Assembly: GCF_000002985.6 (NCBI RefSeq)
Contig: NC_003281.10
Coordinates: 8,370,001 to 8,434,000 of the forward strand
Direction: 5' to 3'
Length of the DNA: 64,000 bases
From: Caenorhabditis elegans
Taxonomy: Eukaryota > Nematoda > Chromadorea > Rhabditida > Rhabditidae
This document shows positions 24,411 through 35,421 of this stretch, in pieces. The number at the start of each line of letters is the position of its first letter. The stretch's first letter is position 1. A model generated the notes under the pieces. The model was not told the DNA's origin and searched no databases. It saw only the letters and a list, made by a program, of their open reading frames with translations. The position numbers were made by a program, and so were the translations under genes.

Positions 24411-26056
24411 TAAAAAATTTAAATCTGAAGACAAGTTAAAAATTGAATAATGTCCAGTTAAAAAACAAGAAAGGAGTTATAAAAGCTCAGTGTGTTGAGA
24501 ACAATTCTTTGTTAAAATAAGAATAATTGAAACGCACATGATGTTTGAAAATCGTAGAAAAAAAATATTTTGGTAAACTTTCAGAATTAATAAAAACAAG
24601 TTGTTATCACCTTTTGACTGTAAAAAAATTTTGAAATATTTTTAAAGTGTTGCACTATGATAACTCAACATTTTAGTACTATAGGAACAATTTTAAGGAA
24701 GTTCCCCACTGTCTACAATCTAAAGACCATTTATAGGCCCTTGTAGAACCTAGTTAATCTTCTTAAAATCCTAGAGAAAATTCAGTGAAGTGAACACAAT
24801 AAAAAAGGAGGAATCTGATATCTGTTGGTGACCCAACAAATAAGCTCACTCTCTATGTGTCGCTTTCCTAAAGAGTCAAAAGGGAGAAAAAGAGAAGCGC
24901 AAAACAACCAAGAGGCGGAGTCTGGTAGAAGACCAGGAGAGCGGCTCGGCGGGAAACGGAGACAGCGACACGGAAACGAGGAGCTGAAGAAGAAGAAGAA
25001 GAAGCTGACTGGAAGAATAAGAAGACGAAGATGCTCATTTCTCTATGTCTCTCATTATTACACTATCTACCGTTATCATCTTCTACTGCCATCATCATCT
25101 TGAAGAGCCGCTCAAAGAGATTCAGACAAAATAGATGAAGAGAGACGTTGTGACGTTACTGAAACATCTTCTTGAATATTCCAAAAGGAATCCAACAAGT
25201 TGAATATGCATTGTTATTGTAACTTGAGACTTGTCCATTGGAAGATGTCAAATGGGTTGACACGCATTAAATGCCTAATGAGAATGTAATGACTGTCTGA
25301 CGATAGACAAATAAAGAAATGCAAAAAAAGGAAAAAGAATAAAAACAAATGAGTGTCTGTAAGGAGAATTAAATGAGACTCAAGGGAACAGGAGATTGGT
25401 TTTTTAGATTGCCTAATTCACAATGCTTGTTGACTGAGAAAATTGGTATTTGGGTTGGGAAAAAAGTTTTTGTAAAATGTTAGGAATTGTTTTGTGAGAA
25501 TACCTTTTCATGGTACAGTTTTTACTGCAACTAACTTCTACCGTAGTCCAAACATTATTTGGATTTAATTTAATGACAAGGTGTTTTGACGGGCATATTC
25601 TGAATTTGCAATATGCTGTTCACATCCAAACACTGAATTCAATATTAGATATTGATATTGATCAGAAAATGTGGAGTTGGGCAATTTCGCGCTTTTTCCG
25701 TACCTCCAGGAGTTCATTCCACAGGTGACTTTTTTCATTTCCACTGCTTGGGCCACAATAAGGCAGACAGACATTTGCGTGAACCGTAAATTACAATTTA
25801 GAAGTTTGAAACTTGAATGCACTAAAAATGTTGGCACTAGTAATTATATTTTTGATAAAAACTTGATGTTTTCCGACGGTTTCTCAGATAAACAAAATTG
25901 ATTTCTCTTTGAAATGCCTAAAAAACTTTTATCCGTATAAATTAGAAAAAACTTGAACTTTATTCAAATTAAAATCATATTCACATTCATCAATTTTTGA
26001 AAGAAACTTCATTATTTTCATATCTACCTCGTTCCAAAATCCAGAAATTTGAAAAA
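24411..26056. other. Divergent intergenic region
   Basis: This lies between a minus-strand gene start (24410) and a plus-strand gene start (26057), so it must hold both promoters. A purine-rich block with GAAGAAGAAGAAG near 24980-25000 is the most distinctive patch. Open frames here are short and compositionally biased; none is supported. Confidence 0.5.
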
Positions 26057-26698
26057 ATGGGTATAATTATAAGTCTTGTCGCACCGACTGTTTCCAGTAC
26101 CGTAAGTTAAGACATTTCATTCAATACATTTTTCTTTTTTTTTCAGATAAGTTCCCGGCTTATGATTGGCCCCGAAAATAATGAAAAGGATGCAAAAAAT
26201 TCTGACAGAACAAAATATGATAATTTGGCAATGTTGGGACGTTCTCCTGAACAGAAAGAACATGTAAATCCATTTGAAAAGGCTCCCGTCGCTCGTCCTA
26301 CTAGAAATACGGTAATTCACAATTAATCAGAGACAGCACATATAAAATTTACTGACTTTTGCAGGTGGATTCTCAAATGATGCTTGGTCCTCCTAAGAAG
26401 GCAAACGACCAAAGTGCTTCTGATTGTTCAATTTATGATAATCTCGTAGTTCCAATGTCAGAATTGGGCCCAACTCCTGGAAATAAGCCATCTCCAAACC
26501 CAATTGAAGGAGCTCCTATGATTCGTCCACCCCAAGATACTGTAGGTTTTAAATCTCAATTTTCTGATGTTGCAATAAATGAGTTTTCAGGTCTCGAGAG
26601 CTCCGGATAATTCAATTTATGACACTCTTCAGATGACACCGGAAGTTGATTGGAGCAAGAAAATGACAATGAAGTCAATGAAGAAAACTGGAAAATAA
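26057..26698 (+). CDS. Exon-repeat protein with YDNL motifs (164 aa)
   Basis: Four phase-0 exons (26057-26101, 26147-26311, 26365-26541, 26591-26698) give 164 aa. Exons 2, 3 and 4 carry divergent copies of one unit: a (M)MxGP-type start, then TKYDNLAML / SIYDNLVVP / SIYDTLQMT, then in the two complete copies NPFEKAPVARP / NPIEGAPMIRP and an NTV/DTV end at the splice junction. The gene therefore grew by exon duplication. There is no signal peptide beyond a short hydrophobic start (MGIIISLVAP) and no known domain. The conserved YDNL/YDTL tyrosines could be phosphorylation or docking motifs. The C-terminus is basic (KKMTMKSMKKTGK). AATAAA overlaps the stop codon. Function unknown. Confidence 0.75.
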
Positions 26699-26959
26699 AT
26701 TATGGAACTTAATGTGTTCCTTAAATTTTGTGCGTAGCTTATCTTCAACCTTCAAGACTAGTTAAATAAGCCGGTTTAAAGGCCAATAGGAAGGTACGTT
26801 TGTACTGATCGTGGATTACTTTTCAGCGTTTTTGGACATGGACATCCAAGGCTTGTGATACATTCATATATGCAACCTCCCCAATCTACGGTTTTTTGTA
26901 GGCACATTGATGATTTGAAGCAATCTAGCCTACCTACTGCCTATTCCTACAGTATACAT

Positions 26960-27112
26960 GAAACGTTCTTCAAGAAATCGAAATTCTGACTAAAAAACAT
27001 ACAATCAATTGACAATGTTAGGGCGTTTTCCTAGACAAATAAAATGACATGCAAATCCATTTGAAAGGGACCCTGCCCGGCGTCATTGACACGGTAATAC
27101 ACAGATGGCAAT
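26960..27112 (+). pseudogene. Decayed copy of exon 2 of the YDNL-repeat gene
   Basis: Starting near 26978 (AAATTCTGAC), the sequence tracks exon 2 at 26195-26320. Shared words include CAATGTTAGGGCG (exon: CAATGTTGGGACG), TGCAAATCCATTTGAAA (exon: TGTAAATCCATTTGAAA) and GACACGGTAATACAC (exon: ATACGGTAATTCAC), so the copy even includes the donor site. Its reading frame is broken by a stop and small differences. It is a duplicated exon left about 300 bp downstream of the functional gene. Confidence 0.75.
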
Positions 27113-28723
27113 AGCATAAAATTATACCTTACTATTTCGTGTTAAATTGTATTGTTAGTCAATTACTAAATGGATTCTTAGTGTGCTAAAATCTTATGTA
27201 ATTTTAGAATAAATTTAAATTTCTACCCAAAATGAGGAAACATGCACATGAGCAAATAAAAATAGTGTGTCCACTCTACAATTGCTCTCCACACCTCCTC
27301 TAAACAAACATTTCCATGTATTTTTTCGTCTTCAGAATTGATTCCAAAAATGATAACAAGTATCCAGGGGAGTGCCCTGACCATTTTGTTGAAAAATTTC
27401 AAAAACTCGTTCGAATATTCTGTAAACAAATCTATTTAGAAAGGATGACGATACAGAAAAAATGGGCGGTTTTCAGGCAAAAAGGAGACAACGAAGCGAG
27501 AAATTGGTTTTCGAGAATCGAATAGTCATATGGATCATACATTTATGTCGTTGTAGGCAGTATTTGTGTACTTTCTCAATGGAACAACTTTTACTTCTAT
27601 TTTCATATTACAGAAATTGTTTTGGCATTTTCCATTTGAATATCTATAATTTAAGCATTTTTCTAATGGAATAGAATAGCCTCAAATTAGTTTTATCAAA
27701 ATTCAACTTCTCATTGATCTAATCTTTTTTTTGTACAGATGAATAAAGCGAGCCTCAAATATCCATAAAGCAAATGAACGAATAAAGTCCTGAAACGGAA
27801 TAAATTCTTGGGCATTTATCATGTGTCATCTAAACAGTATTTGTGCAAATTGTCCGCCATTCCAATATATTCTTACTCACTTTGTTTACAAAACGTGCGA
27901 TACTTCAGACTTCAGGAGAGGTCATCTTCCCGACGAAAACAGGCTGTACATATAATAATAGTCGGCTCCAATTGCTCCGTTTTTCGCCCTTTTTATGAGT
28001 TTTGGAATGGTTTTGAATTGAAATTTCTTAATTTTTTTACTAAAAAATTTCATTCAAATTTATTTCCAAAGGTACAAAAATTGTTAATTATTGCAATTTA
28101 ATGAGTCGCTTGTTAAAGGGAGACACAATTTTAGGGCATGAAAATTTCCATTTGAAACTTTACGAAACGCATGATAGTAATACCGAGAGAAGCATACTTC
28201 CGCATTTTTACATTACCCAGATGCAAAAATTTGCGATTAAAAAAACGGTATTGGTCTCGACACGACACATTTTTGTTAAATGCAAAAAGTTGTGTGCCTT
28301 TGAGGATTACTGTAGTTTCAAACTTTTGTTTGATTTTTCATAGATTTACTTACGATTTTTTAAAAATTTATGTGTTTTTCAAATGTTTGAGATCTTTTTT
28401 TTTAAATCGAGATATGGTGAAGAATCAATTAAAATTCCACATAAGTTTTAAATTACAGTACTCCTCAAAGGCACACACCTTTTTTGCATTTAAAACAAAT
28501 TTTTCGTGTTGAGACCGGTACCGTACACCTATAGCGCAAATTACGCTAAATTTTGCATCTGTTAAATGTGTAATATTTGGGTCCCATCGAGATTTACTGT
28601 CTAAATTTCAAACTTTACGAAAAATGTTACATAATGTTCTATTTTTGTACTCTCGTCTCCATGTCCACTAGTTTTACAGGTTACTGTTCCTTTCAAAATC
28701 TTTTTTTCTCAGAATAAAAAACA
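27113..28723. other. Intergenic region with one foldback repeat
   Basis: A+T-rich spacer. Apart from the foldback at about 28236-28560, no gene is supported. Small open frames near 27316, 27462 and 27808 lack splice signals and recognisable products. TTTTTTTCTCAG at 28701-28712 is the acceptor for the next gene. Confidence 0.5.
28236..28560. repeat. Foldback repeat family A, copy 4 (intergenic)
   Basis: The left arm (ACGGTATTGGTCTCGACACG, then GTGTGCCTTTGAGGATTACTG) is mirrored by a right arm (TTACAGTACTCCTCAAAGGC, then CGTGTTGAGACCGGTACCGT). The two arms are complete and of similar length, so this is one of the better-preserved copies. Confidence 0.8.
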
Positions 28724-29136
28724 ATGTCATACGGATATGGTGGATACGGTAATTGTGGTGGTGGAATACTTGGATCAGTTCTTGGAATGGCTGGTGGAAT
28801 GGCTGGAGGATACGGTGGATATGGTGGATATGGAGGTTATGGGTTTGTTTATTTTGAGTAGATCATTGTTCAACTCTTCGTTATTCCAGAAGATGTGGAG
28901 CAGATAATGTGTTTTATCGTTGGCGTTGTTGTGACTACAGTCCTTATGAATGTTGTATACAATTGGAGACATGGGTTGTGTGAGTTTAACTGTTTTTAAA
29001 AAGTTTTCAGAAATGCAAGAACACTTATTTTTGATTGAATTTCAGAGTATTTCTTGTCATATTCATAATTGGATTCTTCGTATGTCTTTGTGCTTGTCTA
29101 GCCGGATGTGTGTGGTCAGCTCGTAATCGTGAATAA
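28724..29136 (+). CDS. Gly/Tyr-rich N-terminus, Cys-rich membrane protein (99 aa)
   Basis: Three exons (28724-28842, 28890-28979, 29046-29136) give 99 aa. The start follows a TTTTTTTCTCAG acceptor by 11 nt. Residues 1-40 are Gly/Tyr repeats (SYGYGGYGNCGGG, then GGYGGYGGYGGYG). A Cys cluster follows (RCGADN, YRWRCCDYSPYECC), then one membrane helix of about 20 residues (VVVFLVIFIIGFFVCLCACL) and a short tail WSARNRE. The Cys pairs next to the membrane could be palmitoylated or disulphide-bonded; this is inference. AATAAA at 29221-29226 is the likely poly(A) signal. It resembles the many small nematode Gly-rich membrane or cuticle-linked proteins, but I cannot name a family. Confidence 0.75.
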
Positions 29137-29297
29137 TTCCAATGTTTGACAATCAACTTATTAATTGTGATTTTGAAGGTTTCGATATGTATTTACCTCA
29201 CCATTTATATGCAGTTTAAAAATAAAATAAGTAAAAACCCAGACATAATACACAGAAATAAACATGACGTATATTGAAATCATTGAATACGGGACAA

Positions 29298-31909
29298 TTA
29301 CTGTTTGAGCATAGGCACTGAAGTGTACTTTCCAAGAAGAGTCGAGAAAAGAGCTGGACCATATCCTGTACCACGATCTCCAACTTCAGCGGGAGCAGCG
29401 ATATCAAGATGAAGCCAACGTAGTCCTTCGCCAAAACCAATGTGAGCACCAATAAAGAGGCCAGCGACTGCAGATGGTGGTCCATCCATTTTTCCGAGAT
29501 TCGAATTTTTCATGTCAGCAATAGAAGATTTCAAGTCACCAAAGAAAAGATCCGGGGCAAAAAGCATTGGGGCAACCAAGTCTCCTGAAGCCTTTCCAGC
29601 TTTGATGATCTAAGAATGTAAAAATTAAATTGTTATTCTTTTAATGAATGACCAACTTCGTTCTCCAACTGTTCATCATTTGTCATAGCAGCTCCGTGAA
29701 GACGTCCTGAAAGCCACGCTTGTGCACCGGTCAGAGTAGCCATATCGAATATAGTTGTTGCTTTGAGAGTCTCTTTTGCATAGAAAACTCCGTCAGCAAG
29801 AATCAAACGACCTTCTGCGTCAGTATTGTTGATTTCGACGGTCTTTCCACTCAACATTTTGATAATATCATCAGGCTTGCTGGAAATTAAATCATAAAGT
29901 AAAATTGAATTGAAGTTAAATATACTTTGCAATTGGGCTGACATTATTCTCAACAATACAGAGACAAGCATGGAGAGTTTGTGAAAAACCGTGTTTGACA
30001 AGAGCAGAGTAAGCTTCAAGCATTCCAGCGGCACCTCCCATATCTCTTTTCATATCTGAAAAAATCCATTTTCATAAATAATAATTGAAGTTTTTCATAC
30101 TTGGCATTCCAGTCTTGGTCTTAATTTGCAAGCCTCCAGTGTCGTATACAACTCCTTTTCCGACAAGTGCAATGTGCTCCGTCGATCCAGGAACCTCATG
30201 GGACAAGACAACAAACGCAGGTGGTGTTGGACCAGCTTTTCCGACGTGATAGATTCCGCCAAATCCAGCCTTCAACAGTTCTTCCCCACGGATCACTGTT
30301 ATTTTTGATCCAGTCGCATTTCCAACTTTGACTGCTTCATCAACAAGAGCATCAGTAGTCAGGATATTGGCTGGAGTATCGATGAGTCTTGCGGTTTCAC
30401 GGACCGATTCTGAGAGATCAGTAAGGAAAACTGCATCCTCGTTGGTGAGCTGCAAAGAAATTGAATGTTTGTTTTTCAATTAAAACAAAACAATTAATTC
30501 GGATTTTGAGATTGAGATCTTGAAGGACACATAACTTTCTTATCAACGGAAGTTCATGAAGACCGCCGAATTTTGCAGAAGCTATCAAATGATTCTACTA
30601 GTTCCTCTTTTTTAATTTCGTCACACTACGCAATAAACTCTTATCGTATTTCTACATTATCAGCACACAATTCCAGAAAAGAATAGTCTCCAGGCTGACT
30701 TTGCAAATAGAAGCAAGCACATGGTGTCTGCTGTCTATCAGTGATGATAAAACTATACAGATCAATATATCAAAATGAAGGATAGTTGTCACATACCTTG
30801 TCGCAAACCACATCGATATTCACATTCAGTTCACGAATTCCTGAAGTTTTCATCGAGAACTTGCAGAAGGTCCGAGCAATAGCCGCAACGTGAGAAAGAA
30901 CATCTGGATATTCAGCAAACAGCACAAAATGAACATTCTTTGTATCCTCAGGATAGTTGATTGGTTTTAACTCCTTATATATCGAATGAGCATTAGTGGG
31001 GGTATTTCCACGTGAAGAGGCATCTGGGACAGTGATCAAATGAGCCAGCTCGTAGTGAAGAGGATGACGTCCTGAGGCGGGGATTCGAGAAATCATAGAG
31101 TTCCATGAGTCGCCATCTGAAATTATTTTTATATTATGGAAAAGTATGAACCATCTGCAGATGCAAAATGTTGTTCTCTTTACACCAACCATACGGTACC
31201 AGGTCTCGACAAGAGACATTTTTGTAAACTACAGGGAGGTGTGGGTCTTTTAGAGTACTGTAATTTCAAAATCTCATTTATTCTGAATGGTTCATGATTT
31301 TCCATACATACCTGTGCGGCATTTGGTTTCGGCATTTGAACAAAATGCACTTTTTCATAAATATGAAAATACGTCATACGGCATACGGCATACGGCATTC
31401 GCCATACGGCATTTGGGTGCATATCTCGAGCAGGGGTAAACTTTTTTTGAAATTTTTTTGACTGGTGACAAGCCTAAGAGTCAGGCTTCTCATCGTATGC
31501 TATTTCATACATATACGTATTTTCATATTTATGAAAAAGTGCATTTTGTTCAAATGCCGAAACCAAATGCCGCACGGGTATGTTTCCATAGTCTCTTCCG
31601 CGCTTTGTTAAAATGTATGTGTTTTTATTTAATATATGTTTAATATTTAGTATGTATATAGATATCTCTAGATATATATGAATTTTTTTAAACGAAAGTG
31701 ACCATGTACCGTAATTTTGGACAAAAATCAAAAAACATCGCGTTTGTGTAATCTACCAAAACCGAACCTGTAACAAACTTTTGTGCGACTTCTTTGAATT
31801 TTCCTTCGAAAGTCACATTTTTCAAGACACTCTTCTTTCCAACAATGATTAGGCTAGTCAGGCCATCTCCAACAGCTTGAATCCCGTTACGAACGAGGAC
31901 TTGTGTCAT
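29298..31909 (-). CDS. lap-1: Leucine aminopeptidase LAP-1 (peptidase family M17)
   Basis: Six exons on the minus strand (31768-31909, 30797-31116, 30101-30449, 29926-30055, 29657-29879, 29298-29609) join to 491 aa. The catalytic half carries the M17 signature: the metal/catalytic lysine block VGKGVVYDTGGL...KTKTGM, then KRDMGGAAG, and NTDAEGRL with the catalytic Arg, followed by ATLTGAQ. M17 enzymes are hexameric two-zinc peptidases that remove N-terminal residues, usually in the cytosol. The N-terminal half is the regulatory domain. The start follows TTTCAG by about 20 nt. Intron 1 holds a foldback insertion and part of a family A repeat. It lies 613 bp downstream of cutc-1 on the same strand. 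Confidence 0.95.
31185..31275. repeat. Family A repeat, left arm, interrupted (lap-1 intron 1)
   Basis: ATACGGTACCAGGTCTCGAC, then TTAGAGTACTGTAATTTC, is a family A left arm. The matching right arm is not next to it. About 430 bp later (near 31705-31750) ACCATGTACCGTAATTTTGG, then CATCGCGTTTGTGTAAT, looks like the outer right end. The 68-bp foldback lies between, so the older element seems to have been invaded. Confidence 0.6.
31308..31581. repeat. Near-perfect 68-bp foldback with CATACGG-repeat loop
   Basis: The left arm 31308-31375 and right arm 31514-31581 are reverse complements with about one mismatch in 68 bp (CATACCTGTGCGG against CATACCCGTGCGG). The loop of about 138 bp begins with tandem CATACGG units. 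It lies in intron 1 of lap-1, so the pre-mRNA can form a long hairpin. Confidence 0.9.
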
Positions 31910-32522
31910 TTTTAGGTGACACTAATCACTGAAATTAGAAACTTTGAAAACCTTTTGAATTAAAAAAAAACAAAGTTGGAAAGTATAAACTATAGTATTC
32001 AGACTAAAAAAGGCAAACTCTTTTTAGAAAAAAGGTGTAAAAATTATTACTCAAATAAACCGTTTATCAGTTCCTCCAGCAGGTAGAGAAAGAGTGACCA
32101 GAGAAACATAAATGCGAGAAAAGGATGATAAAAAATGGCGAGAGAAAATGTAGAGCAAAAAAATGAGAAATTGAGAGAAGGAACAAATCTTCAGGGCGCG
32201 TGTTTGCATACATTCGTGGTCTAAAATTTGAGAGGTTGTGAAATAATGAGGAGCGAAATTTAAAATTTTAATTAAGTTCAAATCAACTCCTATATTAAAG
32301 TTGCCTAGGCATAAATAAATTGATAACCCTCACAATCCCGTAGAGTAAAAAAACATGCTACTTCGAATATCTAATTGATTAGTGAGCTTCTAAAATTAAT
32401 AAATAACTTTCGGTACAGAAAAATTCTAGCCAACTAATTGCAAAACACAATGAAAATGTTAGAAACTATGATGAAGCATGCAATATAGACTGGAATATGA
32501 CATGAAAAAGAATTGAACATAA
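31910..32522 (-). other. Spacer between cutc-1 and lap-1
   Basis: 613 bp of A+T-rich DNA. No gene seen. It contains the cutc-1 3' UTR and the lap-1 acceptor (TTTCAG about 20 nt before its ATG). The distance is long for a simple operon pair. Confidence 0.5.
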
Positions 32523-33607
32523 TTAAACGGGGGCCAATGTCGCTTTCAACATCCGTACTTCTTCCAAAGAAGTGACACGTGATGGCTGATTGTCCTGTTT
32601 TCCCATTGACACCTTATTCAATGGAGCATTTTTCTTGGCAACAGAAGCTGAAGCATGATACCAGTGACATTTAGTCCATTCGACAAGATTCGCGACATTC
32701 GAACTGTTCACACCACAACCTGCGAGAACATCGATCTTTCCTTTGTGAAGTTCTTGCATTTCTCGAATGATATAAACTCCGTCGAGTGCTGACGGCTCTT
32801 GTCCACTTGTCAAAACAGCTTTGAATCCAACATCAATAGCGTCCTCAAGACAAGTTTTCCAGTCATAGGCGACGTCAATTGCTCGATGAAATGTGACAGG
32901 ATGTGGACGGGCAGTTTCAATTATTGATTGACATGATGTACGATCCAATGAACCGGCTCTGAAAATTGAAATTTTTTGTGGATCATCCAGAGCAATCAAC
33001 CGTTATAATTACAAAACTTCTTTCGTAATTTTGCCGCATGTCTATGCATTTTAAATGTTTTTTAAAAACAAGCTTTCCGCATTGTTCAAAAATTAAGTCA
33101 GCCTAAAAATAATTATTTAAATGTTATGTAAAATTTTTATTGATAAACTTGATTGAGAATTTATTTGCGGAAAATGGTGAAAAATTCGAAATGAAACAAG
33201 AATATGTTTTTCTTTTTTCATTTAAACATGTTGGAAATAAAATTATAATATATTTATTTGTTTCATTCAATTTAAAACTCTCCGACTTACGATGTTAATG
33301 CTCCAAAAACGAATCCTGTGGCACCAGCTTTTTTGAGCCATTCAACGTCTTCCATATTCGCTGCCATTTCGTCTTCATTATACACAAAATCGCCTGCCCG
33401 TTGGCGAATCATACAATAAAGTGGAATATCGGGATACTTGTAGCTCAGAATAGACACAAATCCGACGGATGGAGTGAGCCCTCCGAGTTGTAAAGCTGAG
33501 CAAACTTCCAATCGATCAGCTCCACCGGCAACAGCATTTTCCGCAGATTCCAGATTATCGATGCATATTTCCAGTTTTATTTGCTTCTGGGATTCTGTTT
33601 CTGTCAT
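32523..33607 (-). CDS. cutc-1: CutC copper-homeostasis protein homologue
   Basis: Two exons (33291-33607 and 32523-32958) join in frame to 250 aa. Family motifs are clear: KLEICIDNLESAENAVAGGADRLEVC-type start, GGLTPSVGF, MIRQRAGDFVY, FGAL, then TFHRAIDV, LTSGQ, LAGCGVN and the ending in EEVRMLK. CutC is a cytosolic TIM-barrel protein linked to copper tolerance; its precise chemistry is unsettled. I chose the ATG at 33607 (MTETESQ), because the longer frame adds residues before an AAG acceptor-like site and the family start. ubxn-4 lies 216 bp upstream on the same strand with operon-like spacing. Confidence 0.92.
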
Positions 33608-33823
33608 CTTAACACAATAGAGTTTGAGAAAATATGTTTTTAACATTGTAAAGAATAGGTATAAAGTTATGGTTTAAAATCCGAAAACTCAGCAAGAAAA
33701 CTGAACATATCTGGGATAAATGAAAACTTTTATTCGATTCGAATTATAAACGAGCAAAAAATAAATTATCCATGGCGATGAACTTTTGGTGTTGGAATCA
33801 CAGGCGACAAGAAATTTACATTA
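33608..33823 (-). promoter_or_regulatory. Operon-like spacer between ubxn-4 and cutc-1
   Basis: Read on the minus strand, the ubxn-4 stop is followed by AATAAA at about 33729-33734, then about 120 nt to the cutc-1 ATG, with T-rich sequence between. This matches the usual poly(A)-to-SL2 spacing in C. elegans operons. Confidence 0.55.
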
Positions 33824-35421
33824 TTACATGAACTGAGTAGAATTTCCATTGAAACTGGCTCGCTCTTCAGGATCGTCTTCATTCGGATTTTCAAGCCCTG
33901 CGACGTTTCCACGCTGAAAATAATTTCATTATGGAAAGAAAATAACAATGCACACAAACCCGACGAACTTCCGCACTCCTTGGCATCCCGCGTCTTTGTG
34001 GTTGTGATCCTGATTGACCCGATGTAGATGGCCCATCGTTTTTCTTAGATTTCGAGTCTTGTTGTTTTCCGGTAGAATTCCAGCCAATCATACCACAGAA
34101 AATATTCCAAAAAGCAGTGAGTGGGTATAAAACCCATGTTACAAAGGATACGGTTTGAGTACTGAGCGAGAAAGATCCATAATTTGAAGAGGAACCCGAC
34201 GATTTTTGAATTACGACAAGTGCGGTAGAGGGTGTTAATTGATTCTCGAGGAATGTTTTCGAATAGTCATCATTTGTAAATATGCGGCGTGGATACGGTT
34301 GCTGAATTTCAAAAGTAGTTCCAGCAATAGAGGGCTTTTGACGAATGATCTCTACGAGAGAATTGAGAACATCATTTGAAGGAAATTCTTCTACAAAAGT
34401 AGAACCATCAGGAAGTCGAACTTGTAGACGACACCTACAATAAATTCATAAATTATCAGTTATCAATTAATTTTCTAACCTGTCTGATGGCACAGCCTTT
34501 CCAACAGTGGTTTCTTGTTTCTTTTCAGTATTCTCCGAAGCGTTTTCAGTGTTCACAAGTTTCCCGAACTTTTTCTGAGCAGCTTCGCTGAAAAATATTT
34601 ATATTTTAGAAACACTAAATTAAAATCTTACCGATCAGCTTTAATTTGGGCCAAAATTCGTTTCTTATCACTTTCGGCTGCCAATTTTTCCATCTTCCTC
34701 TGTTTCGCTGCTTTGACCAACGCTTCAGCATCTCTTTCCTGTTTTGCTTCGCGTGCTTTTGTCATTTCTTCCTTTACATGTTTGTCGGCCTCTCGCTTCT
34801 TTTCAGCATCTTTTTGCTTTTTTTGCTCTAGAAGAGCTTTAGCTCTTGCTACCTTCTCTGCAAGTTCACGAGTCATTTCCTGAGAAGTTGATGAAGATTG
34901 AATTGGTGCTGTAACAGGTGTTGGGGCTGGGATTGGGGCATCCGTTGACGCTGGTACTTGGACAGGGGCGGGAGAAGGACTAGGTGTTGAAAGTTGATTT
35001 GCAGCTGCTGTTGGCATCCCATTGACGAATTGAGCAGTAGCTTTATCAAATTTGGCTCGGAACTGGTCATATGTTTTTCCAACGAGCGGAGTGATGACTT
35101 CCAAAGGTTTTCCATTTTGATCGATTAGATATGCTGCTGGCAGAATTGGTGTAGGATCTAAAAAGATAACATTTTGGCTGAACTGCTATAATTTAAACAT
35201 TCCAACTTACAAATATCAGCAAACTGCTGGGCAGAAGTTTCACCAGCTTTCAGTTTTATTCCCACTACTGCGCATAAAAGATTTGACGAATCGATATGTT
35301 GCCAAAACCCATCGAAAATCTGGCCATCTTCCGAATCCGTGGTGATATATACAATGAGAAGAGCTTTGTTCTTACGGGAAATTTGAATCGCAGTCGCTAC
35401 GTTGCCACCAAACCACTGCAT
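33824..35421 (-). CDS. ubxn-4: UBX-domain protein UBXN-4 (erasin family)
   Basis: Five exons (35211-35421, 34632-35157, 34480-34587, 33960-34434, 33824-33913) join to 469 aa. The N-terminus [12 protein letters not shown] begins a thioredoxin-like (UAS-type) domain. A Pro/Ala-rich linker and a highly charged coiled coil (about 155-240) follow. The UBX domain starts near 283 ([14 protein letters not shown], then PYPRRIF, the p97-binding Arg-rich loop region). A hydrophobic segment follows (about 375-395, [20 protein letters not shown]), as in human UBXN4/erasin, which inserts in the ER membrane and recruits p97/CDC-48 for ERAD. The C-terminus is polar and Gly/Ser/Gln-rich. cyy-1 starts divergently 586 bp away. 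Confidence 0.93.

Noticed and set aside
24825-25103. 92-aa plus-strand frame rich in Lys/Arg
   Set aside because: It arises from a purine-rich GAAGAAGAA block, lacks acceptors and recognisable motifs.
27223-27674. Several 68-70 aa frames on both strands
   Set aside because: No splice sites, no conserved motif, and they overlap each other in A+T-rich spacer.
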